64,000 bases of DNA. Source: Reclinomonas americana ATCC 50394. Lineage: Eukaryota; Jakobida; Jakobea; Jakobida. The stretch is from assembly GCA_048213135.1 (NCBI GenBank), contig PS015009.1, forward strand, positions 2,170,001-2,234,000, written 5' to 3'. Below, in pieces: positions 43,712 through 52,515 of the stretch; positions within the stretch are counted from its first letter, which is position 1; each line of letters opens with the position of its first letter. The notes under the pieces were generated by a model, which did no database searches, had not been told where the DNA came from, and worked only from the letters and a program-made list of their open reading frames with translations. The position numbers and the translations under genes were made by a program.

Positions 43712-45256
43712 ATGCTTGTGAAAACTTTCGGTTCCGCGGTTTATGGCGTTGAAGCGGTTACCATCACCATCGAGGTCAATGTAAACGGGCAGGGAACCAA
43801 TTATTACCTCGTCGGTTTGCCGGATAATGCGGTTAAAGAAAGCCTGCAAAGAGTAGAGAGCGCCATCAAGAGCAATCATTATGAAATGCCGCGTACCAAA
43901 CTGGTGGTGAACCTGGCGCCGGCCGATATCCGGAAAACGGGCACCGCCTTCGATCTGCCCATCGCCATTGGTACACTTGCCGCTACGGGGCAGGTGGATA
44001 ACCCGGAATGGCTGTCGGATTACGTGATCATGGGAGAGTTGAGTCTTGACGGAGAGTTGCGGCCTATCAAAGGCGCCCTGGCCATCGCCCTGCAGGCGCA
44101 ACGCGAAGGGTTCAAAGGATTCATACTGCCACATCAGAATGCAAGAGAAGCCGCCATGGTAGATAACCTGCAGGTATTCGCCGTAACGCATATCAATGAG
44201 GTAACCGGTTTCTTCAGCAACCCCGCATCGTTGCAGCCTACGGTGGTCGATACACGGGCAGCATTTGCAGGGGCACAAACTCACGCTGATGTAGACTTCA
44301 GCGATGTAAAAGGACAGGAAAATATTAAAAGGGCGCTGGAGATCGCGGCAGCAGGCGGACATAACGCCATACTCATAGGTCCGCCCGGGGCGGGTAAAAC
44401 CATGCTCGCCCGCAGACTACCAACCATACTCCCGCCGCTTACATTAGAGGAAGCGCTGGAAACGACCAAGATACATTCCGTAGCAGGCAAACTGGCAGAG
44501 AATGCCACGATCATATCAAGACGTCCTTTCCGTTCACCACATCATACCACCAGCGATGTGGCATTGGTAGGTGGAGGCGGGCACCCGCAGCCGGGCGAAA
44601 TTTCACTGGCCCACAACGGCGTCCTTTTTTTGGATGAACTGCCCGAATTCAAACGTACGGTACTCGAAGTAATGCGGCAACCGATGGAAGAAAGAAAGGT
44701 AACGATTTCACGTGCCAGGATGGCGATGGATTTCCCAGCTTCGTTCATGCTTATTGCCGCGATGAACCCATGCCTCTGCGGCTTTTTTAATCATCCCGCA
44801 CGGGAATGTACCTGTCCGCCTGGTGCCGTACAAAAATACCTGAACCGCATTTCCGGCCCTTTACTGGACCGGATCGATCTGCATGTGGAAGTAACGCCGG
44901 TTGATTTTGATGAACTGGCATCACATCAGCCATTTACCCGCAGCGAGACTATACGGCAACGCGTAATTGCCGCACGGGAAATACAAGCCAAACGATACGA
45001 GGGATCGCCGGGCATTTATGCCAATGCGCAAATGAGCAGCCGCCAGTTGAAAGAGATCTGCCGGGTTAACGCGGCCGGGCAAACGCTTTTGCAAAAGGCG
45101 ATGGAGAAGCTCGATCTTTCAGCCCGGGCTTACGACCGTATCCTTAAGGTCAGTCGTACCATTGCCGACCTGGCAGCCAGCACAGTCATTGAACCGGAGC
45201 ACCTGGCGGAAGCGATACAATACCGCAGTCTTGACAGGGCAGGATGGGGGAAATGA
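43712..45256 (+). CDS. YifB/ComM-family Mg-chelatase-like AAA ATPase
   Basis: 514 residues. N-terminal Lon-like S16 (ChlI-type) domain about 20-145 (VGLPDNAVKESLQRVESAI, NLAPADIRKTG), then an AAA+ ATPase core with Walker A GPPGAGKTM, Walker B LFLDELPEF, sensor region PMEERKVTISRA and the Cys-rich AAMNPCLCGFF and ECTCPPGAVQKYL block, and a C-terminal Mg-chelatase helical domain. In other bacteria ComM is a branch-migration helicase used in natural transformation. Complete and of usual length. Confidence 0.93.
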   Translation: MLVKTFGSAVYGVEAVTITIEVNVNGQGTNYYLVGLPDNAVKESLQRVESAIKSNHYEMPRTKLVVNLAPADIRKTGTAFDLPIAIGTLAATGQVDNPEWLSDYVIMGELSLDGELRPIKGALAIALQAQREGFKGFILPHQNAREAAMVDNLQVFAVTHINEVTGFFSNPASLQPTVVDTRAAFAGAQTHADVDFSDVKGQENIKRALEIAAAGGHNAILIGPPGAGKTMLARRLPTILPPLTLEEALETTKIHSVAGKLAENATIISRRPFRSPHHTTSDVALVGGGGHPQPGEISLAHNGVLFLDELPEFKRTVLEVMRQPMEERKVTISRARMAMDFPASFMLIAAMNPCLCGFFNHPARECTCPPGAVQKYLNRISGPLLDRIDLHVEVTPVDFDELASHQPFTRSETIRQRVIAAREIQAKRYEGSPGIYANAQMSSRQLKEICRVNAAGQTLLQKAMEKLDLSARAYDRILKVSRTIADLAASTVIEPEHLAEAIQYRSLDRAGWGK

Positions 45257-45319
45257 TATGCCCCGGGTATAAAAATGTATTAGATTTACTTACCCCTTTT
45301 TTAACCTAAACCTTATGCC

Positions 45320-46297
45320 ATGCCCAATGATGCTTCTATCCCGTTGCTTTGTCAAATGATGTGCGCCTGCGGCTGCGCCTATTATATCAATGCTGCCGAC
45401 GGCTCCTATAGTCCTCCTTCAGATGATCCGTTTGGACAGGCCATAGGCTGGCACGATCTTACATCAGCTTCCGTATGCCTGAGTACGCCAGCTCCCAAGC
45501 CTGATGTTTCCGCCGCACTTGTTGCCGTAATGAACGCGAATATCGACGACAGTAGTACCGATGCGATTGTAGTGGCTTTCCGCGGAACACAACCTTTAAC
45601 AAATGATCCCGACGGTATCATCGACTGGCTGAAAGATTTCCTGGGATCGCCGGTGGCCGGCCCGTCGCCCATCCGGGGAAAAGTGCACAGCGGTTTTCTT
45701 TCCGATACACAGTCTGTTCTCAGTGGAGTGATTGATATGATCAATAACCTGCAAAGTAATTATACCGATCCCTTGCCGGTGATCATTACCGGGCACAGCA
45801 AGGGTGCGGCAATGGCCACACTTTGCACGGCGCTGATTGTTTCAGGTAAGCTGTTGCCGCAAATGCCTTACGCGGTTTATACGTTCGGCTCGCCTTACCC
45901 GGGCGATAGTACATTTGCTGCCTACTTTGAATCGAATATAGGGGTGCCGGTATACCGTACGGAAAACTACCTCGACATCGTACCTTTTTTACTGCCGTCG
46001 GCAACACTCATCAATGCGCTGGAACAATCGGGTAACGGAGCAGAAGCATTGCTCGGTATCCTGCTGTCAGGATACGACAATGACCAGTACGCACCCATAG
46101 GTACGCTGCAATTTATACAGATGAACGGAACCTTTGCACCCCCGGGTACATTCAATAACAGTGATACGGATATTGTTACAACACTTGGTCAGCCGAATGG
46201 TTTTGCAACGGTGGGTGATGCGCACAACCATAACTGCGGGTATGGGTATATGAACGGTAGTTGCGGCGCGACAGGCGTATGCTCTGTAAGCAGCTGA
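45320..46297 (+). CDS. class 3 lipase-family alpha/beta hydrolase
   Basis: 325 residues, no clear signal peptide. The Lipase_3 fold is shown by VVAFRGTQPL (oxyanion strand), the nucleophile elbow ITGHSKGAAMATL (Ser at about residue 160), the acid in ENYLDIVPFLLP and the candidate histidine in GDAHNHNCGYGY, so a complete Ser-Asp-His triad can be proposed. Cys-rich N- and C-terminal ends (CQMMCACGCAYY, NGSCGATGVCSVSS) may form disulfides, pointing to an extracytoplasmic or oxidised site. Substrate unknown. Confidence 0.85.
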   Translation: MPNDASIPLLCQMMCACGCAYYINAADGSYSPPSDDPFGQAIGWHDLTSASVCLSTPAPKPDVSAALVAVMNANIDDSSTDAIVVAFRGTQPLTNDPDGIIDWLKDFLGSPVAGPSPIRGKVHSGFLSDTQSVLSGVIDMINNLQSNYTDPLPVIITGHSKGAAMATLCTALIVSGKLLPQMPYAVYTFGSPYPGDSTFAAYFESNIGVPVYRTENYLDIVPFLLPSATLINALEQSGNGAEALLGILLSGYDNDQYAPIGTLQFIQMNGTFAPPGTFNNSDTDIVTTLGQPNGFATVGDAHNHNCGYGYMNGSCGATGVCSVSS

Positions 46298-46320
46298 TCC
46301 GCATAAAAAAGGAGACAGGC

Positions 46321-46743
46321 TTATTTGTATTTGCGCTTCATATGTTTTACAGACTCGGAGATCATCTTCTTCAATACCGGTACCTGGATGTCCTCCAGTT
46401 TATTAAAGTAGATGCAGGCTTTGGATATTTTGTGTTTGCCTAGTTTTTGTAACAGTTCATCTCTTTTGGCAAAGTCGGTGGCAAGGTAAATGGTAATGGC
46501 ATTTTTGCGGGGAGAAAAACCAGCCATGGGCGCATCACCTTCGTGACCGGTTGCATACCGGTAATGATAGCTGCCAAAGCCGATGATGGCAGGCCCCCAC
46601 ATTTTAGCCGGAAAGCCTGTCGCCTCTTCAAACAGGCTGATCAGTTCAAAACTGTCGGCCTGCTTCCTCTTGTCATCAACAGTTTTAATGAAACCGCTTA
46701 CGCTGTTGTTGTTTTCGGTTGTTTTGGCGGGAGCTTTTGCCAT
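46321..46743 (-). CDS. DUF1801 family protein
   Basis: 140 residues. Core GFPAKMWGPAIIGFGSYHYRY, MAGFSPRKNAITIYL and DELLQKLGKHKISKACIYFNKLEDIQ match DUF1801/YdhG-like proteins, small alpha/beta proteins of unknown function. Cytoplasmic, no signal peptide. Leftward, 34 bases before a VOC-family gene. Confidence 0.82.
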   Translation of the reverse strand: MAKAPAKTTENNNSVSGFIKTVDDKRKQADSFELISLFEEATGFPAKMWGPAIIGFGSYHYRYATGHEGDAPMAGFSPRKNAITIYLATDFAKRDELLQKLGKHKISKACIYFNKLEDIQVPVLKKMISESVKHMKRKYK

Positions 46744-46777
46744 GTGTCTGGTCTTTTATGAAAATGAAGATAATCGT

Positions 46778-47173
46778 TTATATTTTCTTTTCAATCATCC
46801 ATAAATGTCCGAACGGATCCCTGAACCTGCCCTGGCGGTAGCCGTAATCATAATCCATTGCCGGGCTTACCAGTTCAGCACCGGCATCAAGCGCCTGTTG
46901 CATAATGGCATCCACATCCGGAACAAACAGGCCAATCAATGCTGTAACGCCCATATGCCTGCCGGGGTGAAACTGGCCTTTGGTTTCTGCTTCTTCATGA
47001 AGATGAAAGATACAATCATATACAGAGAGTTCCGCCACGTGAATGCTGCCATCGTCATTGGTAAAACGCCTGATCTCTGTTGCATTAAAGGCTTTGCTGT
47101 AAAAGCTGATGTCGGCTACACCATGCGGAATATATAATTGCGGTGCGAAGAAATTTTTTTCACTGCTGCTCAT
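46778..47173 (-). CDS. VOC (glyoxalase-fold) family protein
   Basis: 131 residues, one glyoxalase/bleomycin-resistance/dioxygenase fold of the PhnB-like type (FYSKAFNATEIRRFTNDDGS, MGVTALIGLFVPDVDAIMQQA, RQGRFRDPFGHLWMIEKKI). Members bind metal or sequester toxic compounds; the substrate cannot be told. A closely similar but truncated second copy of its first 34 residues lies at 48280-48405. Confidence 0.85.
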   Translation of the reverse strand: MSSSEKNFFAPQLYIPHGVADISFYSKAFNATEIRRFTNDDGSIHVAELSVYDCIFHLHEEAETKGQFHPGRHMGVTALIGLFVPDVDAIMQQALDAGAELVSPAMDYDYGYRQGRFRDPFGHLWMIEKKI

Positions 47174-47231
47174 GTCTCTTGATTTTAGATATAGCCTGAC
47201 TGTGATAAGAGCCCGGGAGATACGAAAGATA

Positions 47232-47263
47232 ATAAAAATCGCCGGCCTTTTCAGGAGCCGGCG
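47232..47263 (-). terminator. terminator of the OB-fold lipoprotein operon
   Basis: CGCCGGC/GCCGGCG stem, followed on the minus strand by ATTTTTATT. Confidence 0.7.
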
Positions 47264-47287
47264 GTCTGTAATGTTCTTTAACTGCGG

Positions 47288-47722
47288 TTACTGGATAGAA
47301 CTGCCTCTCAATAATACATTGATCACTACTTTGCCTTCGCAGTTGCCTTTTATCGTGATCTGCTGACCTTTTTTTAACTGGGCGGCTTCTTTCTCGTGAT
47401 CTTTAGAGAAATAACATTGGATGTCTCCGCCAAATTCCTTCCCGGTCAACGTAACATAGATGTCATCTCCAAAATCTTTCGAAATGTCATCAACGGTACC
47501 GCTTACCGACAGCACCTTGTCTTTATATTTCAAATCGGCAGATACTTCATTCGCCTCATAATCGCTGTACAATTGGGCTGCAGTAACCTGGATAGCAGGC
47601 TGGGAAACTTCTTTTTCCGCTACTTCTTTTTCTGTTTTTTTATCATCCGAGCACGCAATGGCAAGAACGAAAAATACACACACCGTTAAAACAGAGAATA
47701 AATGTCTGGTTGTTTTTTTCAT
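47288..47722 (-). CDS. OB-fold (tRNA_anti-like) lipoprotein
   Basis: 144 residues. Signal region ending FVLAIACSDDKK with a lipobox-like Cys (about residue 24); the mature part is a tRNA_anti-like OB fold (about 47-140; LYSDYEANEVSADLKYKDKVLSVSGTV, VTLTGKEFGGDIQCYF, LKKGQQITIKGNCEG). Such proteins are secreted or lipid-anchored and bind unknown ligands. It overlaps the upstream membrane protein gene by four bases. Confidence 0.82.
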   Translation of the reverse strand: MKKTTRHLFSVLTVCVFFVLAIACSDDKKTEKEVAEKEVSQPAIQVTAAQLYSDYEANEVSADLKYKDKVLSVSGTVDDISKDFGDDIYVTLTGKEFGGDIQCYFSKDHEKEAAQLKKGQQITIKGNCEGKVVINVLLRGSSIQ

Positions 47723-48090
47723 GTTGATTTAGGTTTATAAGCAAAAAGGGTTAAAAAAGCATTGTTCAGTAAAACTGCGGCGGCTCCGAAAAGCAGGTAC
47801 ACAACGATGTCCAATACGTCTCCTGTTCCGGCAATGATATTCACTGCCTGCAATATTTCAAACAGGGAAAAAACTGAAATAATAAAGAACAACCATGGCA
47901 AATGAATTTTTCTGTCCCATATGATAAGGATCGTCGAACAAAATGCATAAGCCCATAATCCATCAGGCAGGTAATTCCTTACCGGTGAAAAGGAAACAGT
48001 GATTGCTGAAAATATCCAATAACAAACTGTTCCCGCAAGGATCGGCAAAATAGCATTCCATACAATGTCCTGTCTTTTAGTGAATTGCAT
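47719..48090 (-). CDS. membrane protein, unknown
   Basis: 123 residues with four hydrophobic helices (about 13-32, 43-63, 65-83, 90-115). No family recognised. Its stop shares four bases with the start of the OB-fold lipoprotein, so they form a two-gene unit. Confidence 0.68.
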   Translation of the reverse strand: MQFTKRQDIVWNAILPILAGTVCYWIFSAITVSFSPVRNYLPDGLWAYAFCSTILIIWDRKIHLPWLFFIISVFSLFEILQAVNIIAGTGDVLDIVVYLLFGAAAVLLNNAFLTLFAYKPKST

Positions 48091-48231
48091 CGGGGTTGAT
48101 ATTAGGATTCCGGTTCTTTGGAAACAAGCATCACCAAAAAGTAATGCTTTGGCGTATCAATCGTTATTAATTATTTCCCGCAAATAACGAAAGCCGGGCA
48201 ATTTTATTATCCGGTTAACCGTAAAGGGGTA

Positions 48232-48257
48232 TAAAAAATCCCGGGAAATTCCCCGGA
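48232..48257 (-). terminator. terminator after the VOC remnant
   Basis: CCGGGAAATTCCCCGG stem; on the minus strand it is followed by ATTTTTTATA. Confidence 0.65.
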
Positions 48258-48279
48258 TGACTGGTTTCAGACAAAGGTT

Positions 48280-48405
48280 TTACGAAGAGGAATGCGTAAT
48301 GCTGATCTCCACGGCATTGAATGCTTTATTATAAAAACTGATGTCTCTTACCCCATTCGGAATATAGAGTTGCGGAGCGAAAAAAATATTTTCTGTGTGA
48401 CTCAT
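48280..48405 (-). pseudogene. truncated paralogue of the VOC gene
   Basis: The minus-strand frame reads MSHTENIFFAPQLYIPNG, then VRDISFYNKAFNAVEISITH and SSS*, 41 residues. It matches the first 34 residues of the intact VOC protein (46778-47173) almost exactly, then diverges and stops; the remaining about 97 residues are missing. So this is the head of a second copy, cut by a deletion. A stop and a terminator follow directly. Confidence 0.8.
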
Positions 48406-48547
48406 AACATGTGCAGCAGTAAAATCAACTATTTAAAATATTAATTCCGAAAGATCCGGGCATCACATCATCAACAAGACAATTCGCTTGTAAGCAAAAA
48501 GAATAATGCACTCAGGTTAGTTGTCATTACAGAAAATTTATTTGAGA

Positions 48548-49393
48548 TTATTTCTCACCATAAATCACCAGTGCACCCGAATCGATCACGACATTGCCGT
48601 CGGGAAATCTTTCTGCAACGGCTTGGTACACTTCTGTTTTTATTTTTTCTTTCATGGCATCATCCGCTTTACTTAATGCGGCTACAATTGGGGCACCGAT
48701 CTCTGTCATCATGTTCCAATAGGTATCGGTGGTTTTGGAATTGAGTTGTCCTGCTACTTCTTCCTGCCGGGTATTGCGGAATCCTGCTTCTGATAACAGT
48801 GCTGTCATAAATCCTTCTTTGGCGCAGCGAAACATGCCCGGAGCGCCCGGAGGTGGCGGGGGCAATTCCATATTCCTGTTGATGGTCCCCATAATGGCAG
48901 TTATCCAGAAATTCTTCTCGGGCACATTCCATACGGAAGTGGCCATTCTGCCACCCGGTTTCAATACCCGGAACATTTCCCTGGCTGCCATCAGCATGTC
49001 GGGGAAGAACATGAACCCGAAGCGGCAACTGATGGCATCGAAAGTATTGTCGGCAAAAGGCAGTTCACATACATCACAGGCTACGGTTTCAATATTGTCA
49101 ATACCCCGCCTGGTGGCATTTTCTCTTGCTACCTGCAGCATATCTTCCGAAAGATCGGTGATGATCACTTTACCGCCGGGCAGCATGGAGGCAATCGTCA
49201 ATCCCGGTTCCCCGGTGCCTGCAGCGATGTCGAGTATATGATCTTCAGGTTCGGGGTGCACCAGTTCGATGATCTTGTCGCCCATAGGTTTCAGGAAATC
49301 CATCGTCATATCATCCCATTTTTTCCAACCCGGGGCAAATTTGTTCCAGGAGGCTTTCTGCTGTTCACGAATTTCTTCAAATTGCTGTTCCAT
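48548..49393 (-). CDS. class I SAM-dependent methyltransferase (UbiE-like)
   Basis: 281 residues. SAM motif I ILDIAAGTGEPGLTI (about 52-66), motif II region DVCELPFADNTFDAISCRFGFMFFPD, and MFRVLKPGGRMATSVW. Resembles UbiE/Coq5-type methyltransferases; the acceptor is unknown. No signal peptide. Long 3' half without recognised domain (QLNSKTTDTYWNMM). Confidence 0.85.
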   Translation of the reverse strand: MEQQFEEIREQQKASWNKFAPGWKKWDDMTMDFLKPMGDKIIELVHPEPEDHILDIAAGTGEPGLTIASMLPGGKVIITDLSEDMLQVARENATRRGIDNIETVACDVCELPFADNTFDAISCRFGFMFFPDMLMAAREMFRVLKPGGRMATSVWNVPEKNFWITAIMGTINRNMELPPPPPGAPGMFRCAKEGFMTALLSEAGFRNTRQEEVAGQLNSKTTDTYWNMMTEIGAPIVAALSKADDAMKEKIKTEVYQAVAERFPDGNVVIDSGALVIYGEK

Positions 49394-49791
49394 AACGCGT
49401 TTATTTTAAATTGAGAAAGTATTGATACCGGCAGCAAGACTGAGGAATGTTAATGTACAAAGTTTTACCCGGAGATGCAAAGGGTAAAGTTGGAAATATA
49501 TTTCCGCAAAGACATAACGATGGCAGGTACCAGCCTGGATATCCTGATCCGTGACTTGATCCTGAAATATCAATGAACAAGGGATTTTTTCCGAATGCAT
49601 GCTATTTTTTTTGCATGAGAAAATCTTTTCTCCGCCCAATCGTCCATCTTCAAGGGAAAAAATAAAAATTTACCAGCCGGCACTGACAGGAAAATGACTG
49701 CTTTTTCTGCCATCCCGTCATTTTTCCCGACCTTGTACGATATTTGATGCATCGAATTATTTCGATATAACCAAAACACCCAACACCCCGA
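49394..49791. other. 398-base gap before the ABC transporter
   Basis: No gene or structure recognised; A/T-rich segments (GGATTTTTTCC, TGCATGCTATTTTTTTTGCATG) and a TACGATATTTGATGCATC stretch near the end, which is close to but not a good -7 element. Confidence 0.5.
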
Positions 49792-51606
49792 ATGAAAGTT
49801 TTATTACAATACCTGAAGCCGTATAAATTACTGGTCATACTGGTACTGCTCCTTGCCGCGATCAACATGGGCTTTTCACTGGTCGACCCGATCCTGTTTG
49901 GCAAGCTCATTAACCTGGCGGCCGATTTTAAAGATGCTTCCAAAGACGGCAACCCGATGTCTGATGGCAGGTTCTTCTATTCCTTCTCCTGGAATGCACC
50001 CGGCGTATGGTTCATCGTCATCTGCTCCATAACGGTAGCCATGATCAGCCGTATCGCTAAAAATTTCCAGGACTATTTCCTGAATGTGATCATACAGAAA
50101 TTTGGCGCCAAAGTATTTACCGACGGTCTGCAGCACGCCATGAAACTGCCTTACCAGGAGTTTGAAGACCAGCGCAGCGGCGAAACATTGTCTGTACTCA
50201 CCAAGGTGCGGTCCGACGTGGAAAAATTCATGATCAACTTCATCAACATCCTTTTCGGGGTTCTTGTTGGTGTTGTGTTCGTATTTGTGTACGCGGCCAT
50301 CTTCATACACTGGAGCGTACCGGTAGCCTATCTTGTAGGGATATTCATTCTTACCTTGATCACCAATTTCCTGAGTAAGAAGATCAAACTCATCCAGAAG
50401 AACATTGTAAAGGAAACCACCGCGCTGGCGGGCTCCACCACGGAATCGCTGCGAAATATTGAACTGGTAAAAAGCCTGGGTCTTACCACGCAGGAAGTAA
50501 GCCGCCTGAACACCAATACATATAAAATACTCGGGCTGGAACTGAAGAAAGTGAAGCGGGTGAGGAGTATCGGTTTTATACAGGGAACCATGGTGAATAC
50601 GTTGCGCCAGGTGATCCTGTTCATCCTCATGTGGCTGATCTTCCAGGGTAAAATGGATGCCGGACAACTGGTAACGATGCAGATATTCTCCTTCTTTGTT
50701 TTCGGTCCGCTGCAGGAGATCGGCAATATCCTTCTCTCTTACCGCGAAGCGGAAGCTTCCCTGAATAATTTCCATAACCTGATGCAGAAAGCACCGGAAT
50801 CGGAACCGGCTCAGCCCAAACACCTCGGTAAGATTGAAAACCTTGCATTTCGTGGCGTTTCTTTCAAACACCAGACAGCTGCGCACAAAGCCATCGACAA
50901 TATCAGTTTTGATGTGAAGGCCGGTGAAACGATCGCGTTTGTCGGGCCCAGCGGTTCGGGTAAATCAACACTGATGAAATTGCTGGTGGGCTTGTACCGC
51001 CCGCAGGAAGGAAAGATACTGTATAATAACCTTGATGAGACGGAGATCCTTTTCGACGACCTGCGCAAACAGATCGGTTTTGTTACACAGGATACCAATC
51101 TCTTCAGCGGTACCATACGTGAGAACCTCATGTTTGTGAACCCCGCGGCATCGGAAGAAGACCTGAACGATGTATTGCAAAAAGCCAGTTGTACCAACCT
51201 GCTGGCACGTGCTGAAAAAGGACTGGATACCATGATCGGTGAAGGCGGACTTAAATTATCGGGTGGTGAAAAGCAAAGGCTGTCCATTGCCCGCGCCCTG
51301 TTGCGCAAGCCACGCCTGCTTATTTTCGATGAAGCTACATCGGCGCTGGACTCCTTAACGGAAGAAGAGATCACCGATACCATCAGGGAAATTTCTTCAC
51401 AGGCCGGGCAGATCACCATACTCATTGCCCACAGGCTGAGTACAATTATGCATGCCGACCGTATTTATGTGCTGGAAAAAGGTGATGTGGTGGAAACCAA
51501 CAATCATCAACAATTACTGGCAGACAAAGGCCTGTACTATGCAATGTGGCGTCAGCAGATCGGTGAAAGAAGGAGCAACAGGCTGGCGGAAGCCGCTGTG
51601 TCATAA
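49792..51606 (+). CDS. ABC transporter, fused permease and ATPase
   Basis: 604 residues. A six-helix exporter membrane domain (about 15-310) and an ATP-binding domain (about 350-590) with Walker A GPSGSGKSTLMK, signature LSGGEKQRLS, Walker B LLIFDEATSALDS and the H loop AHRLSTI. A homodimeric or heterodimeric exporter of the MsbA/LmrA type; substrate unknown. SemiSWEET follows 15 bases downstream. Confidence 0.92.
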   Translation: MKVLLQYLKPYKLLVILVLLLAAINMGFSLVDPILFGKLINLAADFKDASKDGNPMSDGRFFYSFSWNAPGVWFIVICSITVAMISRIAKNFQDYFLNVIIQKFGAKVFTDGLQHAMKLPYQEFEDQRSGETLSVLTKVRSDVEKFMINFINILFGVLVGVVFVFVYAAIFIHWSVPVAYLVGIFILTLITNFLSKKIKLIQKNIVKETTALAGSTTESLRNIELVKSLGLTTQEVSRLNTNTYKILGLELKKVKRVRSIGFIQGTMVNTLRQVILFILMWLIFQGKMDAGQLVTMQIFSFFVFGPLQEIGNILLSYREAEASLNNFHNLMQKAPESEPAQPKHLGKIENLAFRGVSFKHQTAAHKAIDNISFDVKAGETIAFVGPSGSGKSTLMKLLVGLYRPQEGKILYNNLDETEILFDDLRKQIGFVTQDTNLFSGTIRENLMFVNPAASEEDLNDVLQKASCTNLLARAEKGLDTMIGEGGLKLSGGEKQRLSIARALLRKPRLLIFDEATSALDSLTEEEITDTIREISSQAGQITILIAHRLSTIMHADRIYVLEKGDVVETNNHQQLLADKGLYYAMWRQQIGERRSNRLAEAAVS

Positions 51607-51621
51607 AACAACCTCCTGATC

Positions 51622-51879
51622 ATGACATCAATTGAGATCCTGGGCCTGGCCGCGGGCACCATCACGTCGATCACCTTCATACCGCAGGTGATCAAAATCT
51701 GGCAAACGAAATCGGCGAAAGACCTTTCGGTCATAATGCTGATGCTCCTGCTCATCGGTACGTCTGCATGGCTGCTCTACGGCATATTGCAACGCGATAC
51801 GGCTATCATCTATACCAACAGTATGGTGTTGTCGATGGGGTTGCTGATGTGCTACTTTAAGGTTAGGTATAAAAGCTGA
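51622..51879 (+). CDS. SemiSWEET sugar transporter
   Basis: 85 residues, three helices, with the PQ-loop motif in FIPQVIKIWQTKSAKDLSV (about 18-36). A SemiSWEET forms dimers to make one sugar (or amino acid) pore; here length and pattern fit. Starts 15 bases after the ABC transporter, so it may share its transcript. Confidence 0.88.
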   Translation: MTSIEILGLAAGTITSITFIPQVIKIWQTKSAKDLSVIMLMLLLIGTSAWLLYGILQRDTAIIYTNSMVLSMGLLMCYFKVRYKS

Positions 51880-51914
51880 CAACAGCTTAAAACCCCGGTC
51901 GTCTGTCTTTTTTG

Positions 51915-51922
51915 TATCTTTG
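51915..51922 (+). promoter_or_regulatory. -7 element four bases before the DUF983 ATG
   Basis: TATCTTTG is followed by CAGC and the ATG at 51927. This supports the ATG at 51927 over the ATG at 51912 and implies a leader of only a few bases. Confidence 0.55.
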
Positions 51923-51926
51923 CAGC

Positions 51927-52364
51927 ATGAGTACAACCAGGAAACCAGCGCCCAATTATTTCTGGAGCATCCTTAGCATGAAGTGTCCCAGGTGCCGCCG
52001 GGGACCAATGTTCAACAACAGCAATCCCTACAGCAGCCTGAAGTTGTCCCGTATTTTTGATATGCCCGAAAATTGTCCCGTATGCGGACAGAAGTATGAT
52101 ATGGAGCAGGGATTCTGGTACGGAACAGGGTATGTGAGTTATGCGCTGGCAGTGGCGGTATCCGTAGCCACCTTTGTGGCCTGGTATGTGCTGATTGGCG
52201 TATCTATCAACGATAACCGTGTTTTCTGGTGGCTGGGTACGAATACGGTGGCGCTTATTGTACTGCAGCCCTGGCTCATGCGTTTAAGCCGTGTTATTTA
52301 TATCTACTTCTTCGTAAAATACAACCCCGATTACGAGGCTACCAAGCCAAAAGAGTTTGATTGA
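51927..52364 (+). CDS. DUF983 family membrane protein with zinc-ribbon motifs
   Basis: 145 residues from the ATG at 51927. N-terminal KCPRCRRGPMF and CPVCGQKYD, two CxxC pairs that could bind zinc, then two or three membrane helices (VSYALAVAVSVATFVAWYVL and VFWWLGTNTVALIVLQPWL). Family role unknown. The ATG choice is supported by the -7 element that overlaps the earlier ATG. Confidence 0.88.
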   Translation: MSTTRKPAPNYFWSILSMKCPRCRRGPMFNNSNPYSSLKLSRIFDMPENCPVCGQKYDMEQGFWYGTGYVSYALAVAVSVATFVAWYVLIGVSINDNRVFWWLGTNTVALIVLQPWLMRLSRVIYIYFFVKYNPDYEATKPKEFD

Positions 52365-52370
52365 GTTTTT

Positions 52371-52490
52371 TATCGCAAAGAAATAAGTACGCAAAGTTAT
52401 CGCAAAGGAATAATTAGAAAATCTTGGCGTAACCTCCGCGTCCTCCCGTTCTTTGCGGTTAAAAAAAGTGGGGCAAAGCCCCACTCTCAC
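52371..52490. repeat. fourth copy of the hairpin repeat, here inside a longer hairpin
   Basis: Leader CTTGGCGTAACCTCCGCGTC from 52423, then TTCTTTGCGGTTAA, then the hairpin GTGGGGCAAAGCCCCAC at 52468-52484, the same unit as at 19636-19885. The preceding TTTTTATCGCAAAGAA can also pair with TTCTTTGCGGTTAAAAAA. It lies between DUF983 and the leftward TonB receptor and may end both transcripts. Confidence 0.75.
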
Positions 52491-52515
52491 TATCAAAACG
52501 CTATGAGAAAAACTC

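Larger units (their letters stand above)
48091..48547. other. 457-base gap holding a truncated VOC copy
   Basis: Contains the VOC fragment at 48280-48405 and its downstream hairpin; the rest is AT-rich sequence with no recognised gene. Confidence 0.6.

Noticed and set aside
49406-49639. Small minus-strand gene in the gap before the ABC transporter
   Set aside because: Composition is rich in Cys, His and Lys without a pattern, no promoter is seen and no family recognised.
49876-50886. Open minus-strand frame of about 336 codons under the ABC transporter
   Set aside because: Antisense to the membrane domain of a clear ABC exporter; rich in His, Tyr and Arg with no recognisable fold.
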